From positions 181,114,351 to 181,178,350 of the forward strand of contig NC_133156.1 in NCBI RefSeq assembly GCF_040802235.1: a stretch of DNA of 64,000 bases, given 5' to 3'. The translations under genes and the position numbers were made by a program. The notes under the pieces were generated by a model, which was not told the DNA's origin, ran no database searches, and saw only the letters and a program-made list of their open reading frames with translations. The DNA comes from Manis javanica. Taxonomy: Eukaryota > Chordata > Mammalia > Pholidota > Manidae. Positions 30,846 to 42,674 of this stretch are shown here, one piece after another (within the stretch, counting starts at the first letter, position 1; every line of letters starts with the position of its first letter).

Positions 30846-30900
30846 CTTGGGCGCGCCTCCGCCTTCTGACCCTTGACCTCGCCTCGACCCGGGAGGCCCA
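30420..30900. promoter_or_regulatory. SMYD5: CpG island at SMYD5 exon 1
   Basis: Dense CG dinucleotides cover the start of intron 1, exon 1 and the immediate upstream DNA. No TATA box is seen. This marks the SMYD5 promoter. Confidence 0.6.
30838..30849 (-). promoter_or_regulatory. SMYD5: TISU / YY1 element around the SMYD5 start codon
   Basis: The minus strand reads CAAGATGGCGGC, a perfect match to the TISU consensus SAASATGGCGGC, which also contains a YY1 site. TISU elements are known to support both transcription and cap-proximal, scanning-free initiation on very short 5' UTRs. Here the ATG inside the motif is the SMYD5 start codon, which supports the start call. Confidence 0.65.
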
Positions 30901-33000
30901 CCCCTTCCCGACGTACGTGTACAAGCCTGGGAGGGTTTGCGCGCTGGAGAGACCGAGATTGGTTCCCTTTTACCTGCGGGGTTAGGTCGGTTGGTCGCTA
31001 GGCGTGCCTTTGTGTTTTCACGTCTGTGTAGTTTTGTGTCTGCGTGGCCGATATGTTAACCTCTGTATCAGAGGCTGTGTATGTGTAGAGTTTTGATGTG
31101 TTACCTGTCCGAGTTCATGTTTGTGTCGTTTCTGCCCACCCAGTGGGCCGTCTTGCGTCAAGCACTTTTGGACCGAGCCGAGCGGTGGGACAGTAGTAGC
31201 GGGCCGACTACCTACCATCCTTTTTGACCCTCAACCTGAGAGGAAAGACGAGCTTCTCTTTCCAATTAGCCTACAGAGCCCTGCGCATGATTTCTCTTTT
31301 CCGTGGGCTCTCTGGCAGCGGGGCAGACGGCCCTACAAAAGCTCAAGCTGGACTTCGCCTCTCTCAGATCTTAAGGGGCTTAGAGACCTTGCAGCCTGGG
31401 AGTGGTGGAGGGGGAGTCTATAGTGGACCTCAGGTATGAAGACCCCTGAAATTGTGTGCAGTAGTGAGTGCATACACACATTTTCCTGACAGCAGGAGAG
31501 AGACCTGCTTTCTTAATTCAGAACCCCCAAAAGCTGCAAACCACTGATGTATAGCATCTGTTCCCACAGCCAATCTGACCACCATGCCTTGTTTCTTTGT
31601 CCCCTAATTGATTTTTTGAAAAGAGATCTGTGTCTGCTTCTGCTGTTGTCTCATTATAATGACATTTGGGGATTGGGTAGAGCCCCATAACTGCTGAATA
31701 GGTAACTGTTGATTAAAAATAATAATAATAAAGTAAGCCATCTGAAGAGGTAGATAGATGTATCTGGGTTCTTCTGACTGAGTTGACTTTGGAGCCAGCA
31801 TGAGGAAGGATTTCTCTGAAGACAGGAATAGAGAAGGGTTCTTGAAGTTGGACCCTGGCCTCCTTCAAGCCTGTGGCCTGGTGTCAGGGAGAGTGGTCCG
31901 CTGCCTTAGGGACAGGTGGTTTTCCAAGGCCACCTCTGCTCCCAGCCTTTCCTTTCTCCCTCAGAAAACTCTGTATAGAGCAGTAGGGGCCGTGCCTTCT
32001 TTTACCACCAGGTGGCAGGGCAGTCCTTCCTGGCTCACCTGAGCACCCGGAGCCACGCTAGATTGTAAATCAATATTCTCAATAGAGGCCTGCCCAGGAA
32101 GGCCAAGCACTAGAGAAATCATCTCTAGAAATGCTGGTGGCAGGCTTCACAAGGGTAGGCTATCTATTAGGCTTAAGGGAAACTGCACATATCCCTAAGA
32201 AGTAAAAGGAACCATGAGACAGTTACGAACTGACTCATGAAAATACAGAAGAATTTCTGACAAAATGCCTGCCTTGGCAAAGGCAGAGTCAAATTTCTCT
32301 GTTCTATATAGAGATGGAGAAGGGGTCAAGGTGGATAGCTAGAGGGAAAAAGACGGTGGTCAAGGTAGCATGTCTGCTCCAAGGAGGCAGCTGTGCCTCA
32401 GCAACTTGTGAAAGTGGTTAACAGTTCAGACAAAGCAAAACTTTGGAAAACTCTGTGAGGGAAAGTGGGCTAAACAGTTTACCTTTCCCTTCTCTTTGCT
32501 TTAAATTCCACCATCTCTGGCAGGGAAGGGTCTTCTAGGCCCAGACACTGATTCAACGAGGCCCTTTACAGCCAGGCCAGGGAAAGATTAATCCTTAGAG
32601 AAGCCAGGGCTGGTGCAAGCACAATGCCCCCAGGTAAAGGGGGCCTATGAGCCTTAACAGTTACCAAACATTTAGCACTGGGCCTGGCATAATGTAAGTG
32701 CTTTACAGACATCATCTCAGCCCTGGGAGGTTTAAGTTACCAACACACCTATTATATAGATGAAGAAAAAAGGCTCAGAAGTTCAGTAACTTGGCCAAGC
32801 ACATAGCTGATGGCCAAAATCTGTGCCGCTGACCATTCTTATTCCAATTTTCCAGGGCCAATATAGATAAAGGAGGCCACTGATTGATAGTACAGATTCC
32901 CCTAGTGCCCTTTGACCCTAATGAGACTCTTCATCAAAATATGGGCCAGGAGAGTCCACTGGGTGTCGCAGAAAAAACAGCCCAGAGAGCCTGGGTTGAA
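30900..33000. other. SMYD5-NOTO intergenic region and probable NOTO 3' UTR
   Basis: Both flanking genes are on the minus strand, so this holds SMYD5 upstream DNA and, near 33,000, the NOTO 3' UTR. I could not place a NOTO poly(A) signal. The stretch includes a short (AAT)n run near 31716-31731 and a MIR at about 32655-32830. I see no gene in it. Confidence 0.5.
32655..32830 (-). repeat. MIR SINE
   Basis: Reverse MIR: AACATTTAGCACTGGGCCTG, GTAAGTGCTTTACAGACATC, ATAGATGAAGAAAAAAGGCT, AGTAACTTGGCCAAGCAC. Confidence 0.7.
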
Positions 33001-33015
33001 CCTCTGTCCCAGTCC

Positions 33016-36000
33016 TCAGCTGTCCACTCCCGAATCAGCATCTTCTCTCTGGATGCTGGTATCAGAGCTGCTGGAGGGCTCGTCCAGAGAGGCAGCCATG
33101 GCAGACGTGGCTGGCAGTTTCAGCCTTTGCTGCTTCTGATACTTGACCCTGCGGTTTTGGAACCAGACCCTCACCTATAATTGGAGGCAGTGGGCAGAGA
33201 TCAGAATTTGACCAACAGTTCCTGCTGCTTCCCCTCTTCCCAGTGCCCACTCCTCTCTGCCCAAAACTTATTCTTCCTTCTAAGGGAAATACCCCTTCCA
33301 AAACACCCTTCCGTATAATTTCAGTCACCATTCATTCACCCAACAAGTATTGACTGCACTCCTATTATGTACTAGGCACCATCCTAGGTGATCGTGATAC
33401 AGCTGTGAGCAACAGAGTTCCCTATTCTCATGAAGCTCACAGTCTAATGGAGAGAGACAAATAACAAACATGGAAATTAACAAATTCATCAACATGAATG
33501 GGGATATGAACAGGGGCTTGAGTCTCTCTGAGGAACCAGCACTTAAGCTGAAGCTCAGATGAGAAGCCAGCCTAATGGGGTCAGAGAAAAGCAGGCCTGG
33601 GCAGGGGACAACCTATAGGAAGGCTCTAAGATAGAAATAAGCTTGGAGTGTTTGAGGACCAGAAAGGAGGAGAATGTGGCTGAAATATCTGAAAGTGAGA
33701 AGGGGAAGCAAAGGAAGGGAAAGTGGGAGAGGCCAGCGGGGGCCAGATCATCCAGGAAAATAAAATGAAGACCATAGGTAAGGAATGTGAACTTTGAGAC
33801 TTTCAAGTGGGATGTGACATCCTATTTGCATCTCAAGTGAATTGCACATCTGGCTGCTGTGTAAAGAATGGATGAAAGCAGATGCCAGGAGATAGCAGGG
33901 AAGCTATTGAAATTATCCAGTGAGAGCTGGGGCTGGTATGGAGTGGGGCAATGGAGAGAAATGAAGTGATTCCAGCTGTTGTTTGGAGGTAGAGGTGACA
34001 TGGCTTGCTGATGTGGGAAAGAAGGCAGAATCTAGGATGACTTGGTATTCTGAGCAACTGGGTGGATGGTGGGGTCATAAATGGAGAAAGGAAGGAAAGA
34101 AAGGCAAGAACTGAAGTTTAGACTTGTTAAGTTTGAAATGCCTACCTACAAGACATCCCAGTGGAGACCTCAAGAGGGTAGTTAAGATGTGCAAGTCAGA
34201 AGAGAGAGGTGGGCTCAGATACAACTTTGGGAGTTGTTGGCTTATAGGTGGTATTTTAAACCATGGGAAGAAATGAGATCAGCAGGGGAGAAAAATTTGG
34301 GGTCATAAAGAGAAGGTCGCAAGCTATATACTTTATAAGGGTGACAGAGAAGAAGTAATCAGAGAGCTGGGAGGAAAACTAAGAGAGTGTGGTGTCTGGA
34401 AGCCAAGGGAAGAGTATGTTTGTATGTTTCAACAGAAGGAGCAGTCAACTCTGCTTACTGGTGGAGTAAGATGAGGAAAGCATCTGCTGACTTTGGCAAC
34501 ACGGAGATTCTTAGAGACTTTGATGAGAAGTTTCCATGGAATGGCAGAAAGAAGAATTCACACTGGAATGAGTTAAGGAGTAGATGGGAAGGGAGTACAG
34601 GGAGAGAATGAACATACCAAGTTGTTGAGAAGTTGGTTCATGAAAAGAGCAGAAGAATGGTGCAGTAGCTGGAGGGGGAAATGGTGGTCAAGGGAATGTT
34701 AATAATTTAAAAAAATATTTAGTCCCTTGAAAACCTACTTAATTTCACTGTCAGCTCCTTATTAACATGCAAATGGAAAATTCTGGATTAATATCTATGT
34801 TAACAATCATGTGCTGTTCCCATAATGTGATTTCAAATGGGACTATTTTTCTCATTCATAAGAAGTGTGCCAATGAGGAGGGCCTGTTTCCCGCAGTGGC
34901 CTGGTGCAGAGGGTGAAGGCCTGTGTGTCCCCCAGCCACAACCCAGGGCCTCCTGGAGACTAGTGTCAGCCCACAGGTGTAGCCCCTGCTCCCACCTGGT
35001 TCTCTGTCAGGTTGAGCTGTGCTGCCAGCTGGGCTCTCTTTTTCCCCACTAGATTGTGCTGTTGTGCAAACGCTTTCTCCAACTCTTCTAGCTGCTCCAA
35101 ATTAAACATAGTTCGAACCCTCTTTTGGGGTCTCTCAGTATCCTGAAGGTCCTTGGCTGGAGCCCAGTCCAGGGGACCCCAGAGGCCTGAGTGGTGATCC
35201 AGCTCCACACCTAAGAGAAACCAACAGGAGGGGAGGTTAGTCAGCACCCACCTTCCCACCTGCCTTGGAGGAGAGTGGAGACAGGCGCAGCTCCACTGCC
35301 CTGCCGTGCCCTTGGCCAAATAACACAGCAAGAAGGCTGACTGGGAAGAGACTATGCAGAAATAATAGAAAACAAACATGAGAAAGAAGGGACAATTCTG
35401 TGAGGATCCACTGCCTGCACTTTTCTCCAGCAGAGTCACTTAACCTCTGAGCCTAAGAGGAATTGCCAAACCTCCATCTCTCCTTGCTCTCTGCTTCTTT
35501 CCTTGCTACTTCAGGAACCCCATGAAAGTAGGAAACCCATGAAAGTCCCCCAGAGAAGGGACCTCCAAGGGTTTGCCCTCTTTGTTCATTCAACAAATAC
35601 TTATTGAATGTTTACTATGCATCAGGCATGGTTCCAGGACAAAACAGTAATCCCTGTAAAACATTAAGAAAGGTAAATAAGTAAAATACTGAGTATGTGA
35701 GTAAGTGATGTGCACTAGTGAGAAGAATAGAGAAAGAGGATGAGAGTATGTGTGGGGGACAGTTTGTATCCTTAGGAAGGGAAGCCACCATATTGAGGTA
35801 ACACTTGAACAGGGCCACTCTGTACATCTTGTGCCCTGCACACAGGTACTCAGCTGAGAAGGTAAGTGGAGTCTGAAATTTTGCCCACTTTCCAAAGGCC
35901 AATTCTTGCCCACATCAAGGTGTTGTGTCTCATGAAGGAAGGGGTGCCCTTTTCTAATGCGAAAAAAAAAAGTGCCATTCATCCCCTTGAGGTGTGGACC

Positions 36001-37976
36001 AGTGGAGATGGAGGTTTGTCTACCAGGGGACAGTACCTGAGTCAGAACTTGAAAGGAATGAGGAAGTGACCCACTGGGCTGTCTTGGAGGGCACTATTAT
36101 ACGTGGAGGAATGGCAAGTGCAGTGCTAAGACTCCTTAGTTCCCACTAGCTTTGGGGAGGGGTGGCAGACAAAATGCCCCAGTGAAGGGAGAGAGGCCAG
36201 GACCCTGGCTGCCCAACCAATGGGCCCACCAGGCTTACCAGAAGCATAAGCTTAATAGCAAACAATGAGAAAAATCAATGGGGCCTGATTGTATACAACA
36301 ATGAGACACTCCATAGCGTAAAGAAGCTCTGTGTGGGTTGATAATGAAAAATCTCCAAGATATGGGCAAGTGAAAAGAGTAAGGTGCAGTGCAGTGTGTC
36401 TAGTGGGAGTGATGGAGTGTGAGGAGAAACGTAAATGTATATGTGCATGTGCGTATATACATATGTACACACACGCACATGTACATATGTGGGTATTTAG
36501 ATACTAAAGATGCATAAAATACCTCTGAAAGAATAAAAAATGTTGTCATTGGCTACTTGTGGGGTGGGAGTAAGCAGGCAACTCCGGGACTGGACTGTTA
36601 AAGGAAACTATTTTCCATGTATCTTAGTAAACAGTTTGAACTGTGTGAATGTAATACATATGCAAAAACTAACCTGAAAATGAGACAATAATATTAAGTA
36701 GCAAACTACAATTCAGACCTCAGTTGTGTAGGGAGGTGAGAAAAAGGTGGCTTCAAGTGATGGGAGTGGCTCCTGGATGAGTGTCACCAATATGGATGGA
36801 ATTGGGAGCCTAGGGTTTCTCTCCAATGGGGAGAGGGTGGGGGAATGCCCAGCTGAAAGGGTCTGTGGAAACGCAGGCTGGAGGGAGTAGGAACCAGGTT
36901 ACACTGTATTACAACGATGTTGGTGTGGGTTGATAAAGCTTGCACTAACTTTGCTTCTGTTTCCCTCGTAGGGAGTGGGGAAACATGAACCAGACTGCCA
37001 ACTCGCAAAAGCCTGTATAAGTGGATGTTAATGCAGGAGGAGAAAGTTACCTCCACAGTACATCAACAGTACAATTCTCTTTGGGATTTAAGTGCCTGTG
37101 CCCCAGAGCCTGAAGGCATCCTTCTAAGAAGGCTTAAGCAAGCAGGCTGGGAGACTTTAAATGTGGAGCCTAAGCTCTCACAGACGTGAATAGGGGCGGT
37201 ATTGGGGTCTAGGCATTCGCCAGCTCCTATCCAAGGGGGTGTGGGAGGCAAGCAAGAGACTCTATAAACCCCTCATCGGGGGACATGCAGGCCGAGAGCA
37301 GGGCTCCTCCTGAGCAGTCCCAGAGCTGGCCTTGTCAGTCTTCCGAGCCCCTGGCCCACCGGCATTCCTGCCCGGAACCTGCCCTCACACACATCTCTCC
37401 CAGCCTCATACTGGGGTGTGACATACTGTCGCAGCTGGGCTCTCTGCCTCAATTTCAATGGCAAGGTCAAGGGTCATAGTTGGCCCCCCCCCCCCACTCA
37501 AACCACAAGTGGTTCTCAAACTCAGGGACTTCTCCAGACTGAGCACAGCCGCCCCGCCCATTTCCCGGGTCGCGGGCGCGAGGGCACCTCGTACCTGGGA
37601 CGCCGAAGCGCTGGAGGCCGCAGAAGTGGGCCACGCGGAGCCCAGACACAGGAGGGCTCAGGTAGGCTGGCAGCCACGTCGCCGGGAGTGCCCAGGGCAG
37701 CACCGGGGCCGGAAACCGGGAGGGAGCGGTCCAGAGGCCCGGGGCGGCGCTGACGGAGACGGGCCCCGGGGAGGCGGTGGGCGCGCGGCGGGCGGGCCTG
37801 GCTAGGATAGCCTCGACGGAGAACGAGGACTCGAGGCGTCTGGGAGCGCGGGGTGTGCCGGGGTCGGCGGAGCGGCGCGGGGACGCGGGCGCCGGAGAGC
37901 GTCCTGAGCTTGGGGGCTGGACCGAAGCGCTCGAGAGAGCGGGCGGCCGGCGGCCTCGCGGCCCCGTGCTGGGCAT
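33016..37976 (-). CDS. NOTO: NOTO, notochord homeobox protein (complete, 251 aa)
   Basis: Homeodomain transcription factor of the Not family, acting in the node and notochord, including ciliogenesis and left-right patterning in mouse. Coding exons: 37976-37595 (127 codons +1), 35210-34996, 33174-33016 (TGA stop). The total is 756 nt in consistent phase, the same length as human. An eh1-like repressor motif, FSVEAILA, lies at about residues 52-59. The homeodomain is about 156-215 and is split by intron 2 exactly before VRVWFQNRR, the recognition helix, with Gln at position 50. The N-terminal region is Pro/Arg/Ser-rich and poorly conserved; the C-terminal tail is Ser/Asp-rich (DEPSSSSDTS). The start is the ATG opening MPSTGPRG in the CpG island, and it aligns with the human start. 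The frame is intact. Confidence 0.96.
33330..34720 (-). repeat. Long L2-type LINE segment filling NOTO intron 2
   Basis: The stretch begins with the L2 3' end in reverse (CATTCATTCACCCAACAAGT, ATTATGTACTAGGCACCATC). It continues through ATGAAGCTCACAGTCTAATG, GGCCAGATCATCCAGG and ATCTGGCTGCTGTGTAAAGA. Further phrases of the same family reach about 34,720. It covers most of the intron between NOTO exons 2 and 3. It is old, and no ORF is left. Confidence 0.6.
35585..35850 (-). repeat. L2 LINE 3' end fragment
   Basis: Reverse L2 end in NOTO intron 1: TTCATTCAACAAATACTTAT, ACTATGCATCAGGCATGG, then AGGTAACACTTGAACAGGGC. Confidence 0.6.
36435..36490. repeat. Alternating purine-pyrimidine tract with inverted repeat
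   Basis: TG/CA/TA-rich DNA in NOTO intron 1. Arms 36440-36454 and 36473-36487 are reverse complements over 15 nt with one mismatch. It could extrude a hairpin or form Z-DNA. It is probably a decayed microsatellite. Confidence 0.6.
37483..37497 (+). repeat. Poly-C tract in NOTO intron 1
   Basis: A run of about 13 C residues lies about 100 bp inside intron 1 from the exon 1 donor. It is a simple repeat. Confidence 0.8.
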
Positions 37977-38290
37977 GGAGCGGCCCTTGCCCGGACGGGC
38001 GTGGAGAGGGGAGTCGGGGCCTCTGGAGCTGTGGTGGGGAGCGCAAAAGGCGAATGAAACAGCCCACTGGAGGGAGGGAGACTTTGTTGGCCCGCACCGG
38101 CCCCAGCTGTCGGCGAGGGCTCTTAAATTTGGCGGGGCGGGGCGGGGCGAGACAAGGGCCGGCCTTTTCCTCCTGCGGCCCGGGCGGGGCCTCCCGCGCG
38201 GCCGAGCCCCAGCCCTGCAAAGCCGGGGAGCACCGCGACGGCTAAGGCCGCGCCCAGCCCGGGACTAGGCAAGGTGGGCACAGCGCCAGT
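37977..38290 (-). promoter_or_regulatory. NOTO: NOTO promoter: GC boxes and TATA-like sequence
   Basis: Upstream of the NOTO ATG, within a CpG island, the minus strand has three tandem GC boxes (38131-38149). These are followed on the gene side by an AATTTAAG TATA-like sequence (38122-38129). That spacing would put a start site near 38,095 and give a 5' UTR of about 120 nt. This is motif-based inference. Confidence 0.45.
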
Positions 38291-38614
38291 GAGTGTTTTC
38301 GCTTCCTCCCTCCTTGCGCTTTAAAAGATGCCCACCTTGGCGCGCTCAGGGAAAGGACTCCGACCTCGCTGGGGCTCGTTGGTGAGCCTGGGCAAACCAC
38401 CCCGCTACTGGGCGCCCTCAGGCCTGGGAGTCCTTTGAAGCAGAAACCCCAGCCAGATCCATCTATGACTGCTCAGACCTTTAAACATTTTAATTTTAAA
38501 CATCTTGATTTTCAGTACAGTGAAAAGTAGATTTTCCACCCTGTCCCCTAGCAGGTGTTTCCCTGCCTAGAGACACCACGTGTTTACCAATTTCATTTGG
38601 ATCTTTTCAGGAAC

Positions 38615-38771
38615 TTTCTGCACCCACATCACTTACACTACACTGGAAAAAAAATAAGGTAAGTATATACATTTCTTGATAAAAATCAGGTAAGTAAGTA
38701 TATATATGTATTTTTATATATACTTACCTAATTTTTTTTCCAGTGTAGTGTAGGTGATGTGGGTGCAGAAA
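38615..38771. repeat. Large near-perfect inverted repeat
   Basis: The left arm 38615-38669 and right arm 38717-38771 are reverse complements over 55 nt with two mismatches, around a 47-nt AT-rich spacer. The arms contain CTGCACCCACATCAC on the left and GTGATGTGGGTGCAG on the right. It is not a family I recognise. Confidence 0.9.
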
Positions 38772-38949
38772 TATTTCCATATATACAAAAAAAAAAATAT
38801 TTCCAATATACAAAAAAGTGGAAGGGGAAAACTGTAATGGCTCCAGATCAAGAAATACCAGTTTACTGTCAATGCACAGGAGTTGTTGGCCCACAAAACA
38901 CCTTGCATTGTGTACCTGTAGGGAAGGTATTTGTATCCCTATTTTTGAA

Positions 38950-39110
38950 TAGTCAGTACTTACCAGCTATTGTCCCTAGGCAAGTTAGAAGTTACTGTTT
39001 GTATTTCCTCACTTGTTAAATGGATGAAGTAGTAGCTACCTCACTGAATAACTCTGCAGATTACATGAGTTAGTGCATATAAAGCATTTAGAATTGGTCT
39101 GACGCATCCT
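38950..39110 (+). repeat. MIR SINE fragment
   Basis: Sense MIR core: CCCTAGGCAAGTTAGAAGTT, TTCCTCACTTGTTAAATGGA, CATGAGTTAGTGCATATAAA. Confidence 0.55.
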
Positions 39111-39579
39111 GTCATTGTGGAGCTTAGAGGGATTTCTGCCTCCAAGATACCATCGTGTTCTGCCTCCCCAAATCAATGCCTAATGTTGAAACTACTTAGT
39201 CGGGGGGAGGGCTGTTCCATGTCATTGCCAATAGGCGTCAGCTATTTGAGACACAACATACCCTTTCTTCTCTACCAGGTAGGGCCAGAGGAACCTTGCT
39301 GAGATGGGCAGACCCCTTCTCACTTCAGCAAATACTGGCTCCGCCTTCTGGACAGTCCCCTAGGTGGCTGGGAATGTAAGATTGTGCGTAAAATAATTGG
39401 TGGACGGCCCGACTGGTCCCAGGTGTAGGCTTACTGTGGTCCAGCCAGGAGGTGCTGGGTCAGAGATGAACCCCCGGGACTGCCCAGACTACAGTGCCAA
39501 CATGCCAATAGAATGCCTGTGAGGAGGGAAAAGCACCCACCTTATCAGGCCGACAAAGACTACAGTGACAGAAAAATGT

Positions 39580-39785
39580 GAATTTTGGAATTGCTCAAGT
39601 CTGGCTTCAGAGCTTAGCTTTGTCACTGAACATTCGAATGTATGTTTCATTTAGTGACTTGGACTAAGTGGATTATTGATTTTAAGCCTCCAATTTCTTG
39701 TAAAATGGAAATGATCACTTAGGTGAAAAAATAATACTTACCTGATGGGATTGTTACAAGAATTAAATGAAATTGTTTTTTTAGC
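39580..39785 (+). repeat. MIR SINE
   Basis: Sense MIR: GCTTAGCTTTGTCACTGAAC, CTTGTAAAATGGAAATGATC, GATGGGATTGTTACAAGAAT, TAAATGAAATTG. Confidence 0.6.
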
Positions 39786-40894
39786 TAAATGGTAGCTTGC
39801 AGAGCAGAGCAATCCTTTTTTTTGTTGTTATTATGGTGGAGGTGGGAGGGTGTACTAAATATGAAGGTGAGTTCTACTTAAGCTTTTCCTCTTATGATCT
39901 CCCTTAATTACTTGTTTGAGATTTACAAATTATCTTTGATATAATGATCTGTAATGTGCTGCACTTCATATATGAACATAATGCTAATTGTAAAAGATTA
40001 ACTTTGAAATTGACCTAGCTATATCCTCCAGAGAATAGAGGCCAAAAAGAGATTATCACAGAGATTTGCTTTAATATAAAGATTTAATAGCAAAGACAGA
40101 CAAGCACAGAGCAGAGGTCATGTGTGAAAACACAGGGAAATGACCATCTACAAGTCAAGGAATGACTGAGGCTACTAGTGGCTATGGAGAGCAGGGATTT
40201 CATTCTGCAGACAGAGAGAATGCCTATGCCTCAGTCTGGAGAGAGAGATCAGGATCACAGCCACCTAATCCTATTCACGGACTGCTTACCTCAGAACAGT
40301 GGTCTCTACAAATTAGAAAATTATTCCTCGATTCTGGCTGGATCCCAGGGGGAAGGCTGCTGAGATGGGACACAGATGAACTAGTTGTAGTGGCTGAACT
40401 ATGAATCGTGAGATGTTTATTAGAGAAGTTAGCAGGTAGGAAGAAAGACAAAATAAATCACAGCAAAGGAAAAGCACAAGTATAATAAACAAGAAAGCAA
40501 TGCTAAATATTATTTTGCTGCAAGAGACAGCCCAAAATTAAATACGAAGATGAGACGTTAGATAAGAGGAAATTATGGAATGTATTTGAGGGAAGAATAT
40601 GAAAAAAAATGGAGAAGTCGTTTTAGTACTAAGACCAGGGATGATTCAAGAGTATTGAAAGACCACCTAGTTTCTTTTATTATGAAAAACAAAGCTCTGG
40701 ACACAATCATCTTTTATTTATTTTTCTTCCTGAATCTATTTATACATGTATTGACTGACAGTAAAAGTTTTAGTAGATAATGTAGTTGTGAGCATATAGA
40801 TAAAATTTTGTTTTCCTTCCTTAAGTAGAAAAGCACAGCTGATTCTATTAAAGCAGGAGGAAATCTTTGAAATCACCAAGAGCATTTATCAAAA

Positions 40895-41098
40895 AATGGC
40901 ACCAGCTATATCAGTGATTATGTACGCCACCCCCCGCCCCACCCCAACCCTAGGAAACATTTGACAATGTCTGGAATCCTTTTTGGTTATTACAACCAGA
41001 CATGCTGCAAAAATATCCTACAATACATAGGATATCCCTCCACAAAAAAGAACTATCTGGCTGAAAACATCAAGTGCCAAGGTTGAGAAACCTTGGGC
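40895..41098 (+). mobile_element. MER20 non-autonomous hAT-Charlie DNA transposon
   Basis: Nearly complete MER20: AACATTTGACAATGTCTGGA, TTTTTGGTTATTACAACCAG, CATAGGATATCCCTCCACA, and terminal GGTTGAGAAACC. Known in other mammals as a frequent regulatory donor in placental tissue; no activity can be read here. Confidence 0.75.
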
Positions 41099-41099
41099 T

Positions 41100-42040
41100 G
41101 CATGATTATGGGCAATTCATTTAACTTTATCATGAGATGGAGATTTAATACCTTTCTTGTGGATTTGTTGGTATTAAGGAAAATAACAAGTATAATACTT
41201 TAAACTAAGGATAGCTAAATAGTAAGTTGCAGAATTAATATTCTCTGATATTTACTTCAACAATATTGAAAATAATAAATTTAAAAGCCAGCAACAAATT
41301 TTAATTAAAAACACTTATGATTGACAGGTGGATCAAAAATGAAATTTAAATATCATTAAGATCCCTTAGAATGCAGTTAAAATGAAGACTGTAAATATAA
41401 ACACTTAAGGAGTGTTAAGTTTATCAAGTATAAATTTGTAAAAGAACATACTAATATTTCAAATTAAAATAAAATTAAATTAAATAAAAAATGAATCCAA
41501 GGCAAGAAGTTTAAAAATGAGCTTGTAAAGAAGATTAGGTAATTAAACAATAAAGATAAACAGAGTCATTAATGGATATAAGAGTTTAAAAAGAGTCACA
41601 TTTTAAAATATATGAGTGTCACTAAGACTACCAGAACAGGACCCCAACAAACATGGAACCATTTGATAAATTCAATTAGAAAAAATGGAGACAAGACAAA
41701 TTAATGATAAATGGATAGACTTGAGGTTGGAAGAGAGTTGGACACTAATTGAAAAAATGATATTTACCTGAAATTTTTTTGTGAAGGAAAATGTTGCTTC
41801 TGAATTCCAAGTTACATGTTCTAATACTTATTTTGTATTTGTATTACACTGTGTAAAAATGATAGAATACTGTAATTTTTATGTAAATTAGTAATGATAA
41901 TTTATTTTCTTGTGATTCAAATTGAAATGTTCTTAATGTTTCATTTTTAGGCTTCACAAATTTGTTTTAATATACTGTATTTTCATTATGCTGAGATAAC
42001 ATCTTTATAATCCTCATCAGTGTTTCCATATGATTTTTGT
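41100..42040. other. AT-rich intergenic DNA
   Basis: AT-rich DNA with a weak MIR-like start (41095-41200) and many A-runs. I see no gene and no repeat family I can name. Confidence 0.4.
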
Positions 42041-42058
42041 TTTTAACTGTGCTTTTTT

Positions 42059-42220
42059 AAAAATTTTGTTATCATTGATGTACAATTACATGAAGAACAT
42101 TATGTTTACTAGGCTCTCCCCTTCACCAAGTCCCCCCCCACAAACCCCATTACAGTCACTGTCCATCAGCGTAGAAGGATGTTGTAGAATCACTACTTGT
42201 CTTCTCTGTGTTGCACAGCT
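42059..42220 (-). mobile_element. 5'-truncated L1, 3' UTR only (copy D)
   Basis: Read on the minus strand, this ends in the family signature GATGGACAGTGACTGTAATG and an A-rich tail. Flanking target-site duplications ACTGTGCTTTTTT (left) and ACTGTGTTTTTTA (right) mark an endonuclease-mediated insertion. It is about 160 bp long. Confidence 0.75.
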
Positions 42221-42594
42221 TTTTACTGTGTTTTTTATAGATGATTATTCATTTGTAAAATTTGAAAACAGTAGTCTCTACCTTATAATTTTGCAAAAGA
42301 ATAACATGAGTCAATATATGTAAGATACTTAAAACCATGTCTGCCATATATTAAGCTTTGAATAAATATTTATTAACATAAAAAAAAGATTTAATAGCAA
42401 GCCTGATGCACCCACACTGTAAGCCATGGAATGACTTTGTAAAGATGGGGACAAATGAAATATGGGCAGTCAAGTCATTCACCAAAGGTTAGGCCTTGAT
42501 GTTGGCTTACTTGAATACATATGCATACCAATGGAAATGAACCTTAGTTTTAAAACAACTTAAATGTAATTCCTGAAACAGTGCAGTTTTGGAA

Positions 42595-42670
42595 AGGGCA
42601 TCACATCAAAAGCCAGGATACCTGGGCTCCAGTTCCAGCTCTGCAATTGGTGTTATGACTTTGGATAAGA
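42595..42670 (+). repeat. MIR SINE fragment, sense
   Basis: GCCAGGATACCTGGGCTCCA followed by CCAGCTCTGCAATTGG and ATGACTTTGGATAAG is the tRNA-like to core part of MIR. It abuts a second MIR in the other orientation. Confidence 0.55.
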
Positions 42671-42674
42671 TCAT

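Noticed and set aside
37522-38220. 232-codon open frame on the minus strand over NOTO exon 1 and upstream DNA
   Set aside because: It overlaps NOTO exon 1 in another frame inside a CpG island. Its composition is Pro/Arg/Ala-rich and typical of GC-rich chance frames.
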